Below are positions 6,330-6,695 of a stretch of DNA of 6,695 nucleotides, in pieces; the stretch's first letter is position 1, and every line of letters begins with the position of its first letter. The notes under the pieces were generated by a model. The model made no database searches. It was not told the DNA's origin and saw only the letters and a program-made list of their open reading frames with translations. The stretch covers positions 1 to 6,695 of the forward strand of contig JALSNT010000633.1 of the NCBI GenBank assembly GCA_026986885.1, written 5' to 3'. Source of the DNA: Desulfobulbaceae bacterium (GTDB taxonomy: Bacteria; Desulfobacterota; Desulfobulbia; Desulfobulbales; Desulfobulbaceae). The position numbers and the translations under genes were made by a program.

Positions 6330-6695
6330 TCACATGCCCGTACCTGTCCGGCCCGCCGGCGCATGCTGTTTATTATTGAGGATCATCACCGAGGCGGTCA
6401 GGCCGAAGCGTAGTTTTATGCCGTCGGGGAGGGGATCGAGTTTGATGCGCACGGGAATTCTCTGGGCAAGGCGGATCCATTGAAAAACCGGTTTGACGCT
6501 TGGCAGAAGATTGCCGCCCGGATTGCCGTCGGCATGGGCAATGCCCCAGGCAATCGACTCGACCCTGCCGGTCAGGGGTGTATCCGGATAGGCAAGCAGG
6601 GTGACGACGGCCCTGTCGCCCACCTCGACATCGGGGATGGTGTTTTCCCGGAAAAAGCCAAATACCCAGAATGAATTTTCATCCACCAGCGCCAG
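6330..6695 (-). CDS. HlyD-family / AaeA-like membrane fusion protein, C-terminal part (start outside window)
   Basis: The frame enters from the right edge with L-A-L-V-D-E-N and ends at TGA 6332-6330, giving 121 residues, roughly the last third of a protein usually about 300 long. Key blocks are VDENSFWVFGFFRE (4-17), VGDRAVVTLLAYPDTPLTGR (24-43), VESIAWGIA (44-52), LLPSVKPVFQWIRLAQRIPV (63-82) and IKLDPLPDGIKLRFGLTASV (84-103). They match the beta-barrel and membrane-proximal end of periplasmic adaptors in the AaeA/EmrA/YibH group, in which an 'L.P...P...W.RLAQR.PVR' block is characteristic. These adaptors link an inner-membrane efflux pump to an outer-membrane channel. The pump partner is not in the window and would be expected upstream. 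The final 15 or so residues (NNKQHAPAGRTGTGM) look like an unstructured tail. A GTG at 6686-6684 is an internal valine of the conserved strand, not a start. Confidence 0.88.
   Translation of the reverse strand: MALVDENSFWVFGFFRENTIPDVEVGDRAVVTLLAYPDTPLTGRVESIAWGIAHADGNPGGNLLPSVKPVFQWIRLAQRIPVRIKLDPLPDGIKLRFGLTASVMILNNKQHAPAGRTGTGM

Noticed and set aside
6330..6695. The adaptor protein as a functional part of the downstream ABC-2 cassette
   Set aside because: HlyD-type proteins do accompany some ABC-2 exporters, but this one is AaeA/YibH-like and separated by 336 bases, whereas the cassette genes are 2-3 bases apart. Shared function is not supported.

Overview
The window reads as a chromosomal segment of a Gram-negative bacterium, most likely a deltaproteobacterium (Desulfobacterota type). 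This rests on the gene families present (a GldA / fused GldF-GldG / DUF4340 cassette, an AaeA-like membrane fusion protein, a TRAP DctP-like remnant), roughly balanced G+C with G/C-rich third codon positions, and good AGGAGG-type ribosome binding sites. The placement is inferred from family knowledge; no rRNA or other taxonomic marker is present. Every supported gene lies on the minus strand, so the window is transcribed from its right end to its left end.

Right end (6695-6330): the C-terminal part of an HlyD/AaeA-type periplasmic adaptor whose start lies outside the window. It is followed by about 336 bases without a convincing gene (6329-5994), which hold a short perfect inverted repeat and a possible -10 element.

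Centre (5993-1156): a tight three-gene cassette. It comprises an ABC ATPase of the GldA/CcmA class, a 972-residue protein joining a GldF-like ABC-2 permease to a GldG-like periplasmic region with a second membrane anchor at its C terminus, and a DUF4340 protein with an N-terminal signal or anchor. Gaps of 2 and 3 bases between the genes and SD sequences placed at or inside the upstream gene ends indicate one translationally coupled operon. The ATPase should energise the permease, while the GldG-like region and the DUF4340 protein form the extracytoplasmic part. The substrate is unknown; in Bacteroidetes the related GldA/F/G proteins take part in gliding, but nothing here shows gliding. A perfect 10-bp inverted repeat follows the DUF4340 stop.

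Left end (about 1000-1): a possible promoter, then a strongly SD-preceded short reading frame that looks like the beginning of a TRAP-type DctP solute-binding protein. It carries an in-frame TGA at codon 5 of its signal peptide and is cut down to about 67 codons, so it is probably a pseudogene. Its final TGA overlaps the ATG of the next gene, an exported protein resembling WD40/TolB-like beta-propellers, which runs off the left edge.

The most notable points are the internal duplication of the GldG-type domain in the fused permease and the interrupted, truncated DctP-like gene still coupled to its downstream neighbour. I saw no evidence of a wholly new system, CRISPR array, tRNA, rRNA or insertion sequence.
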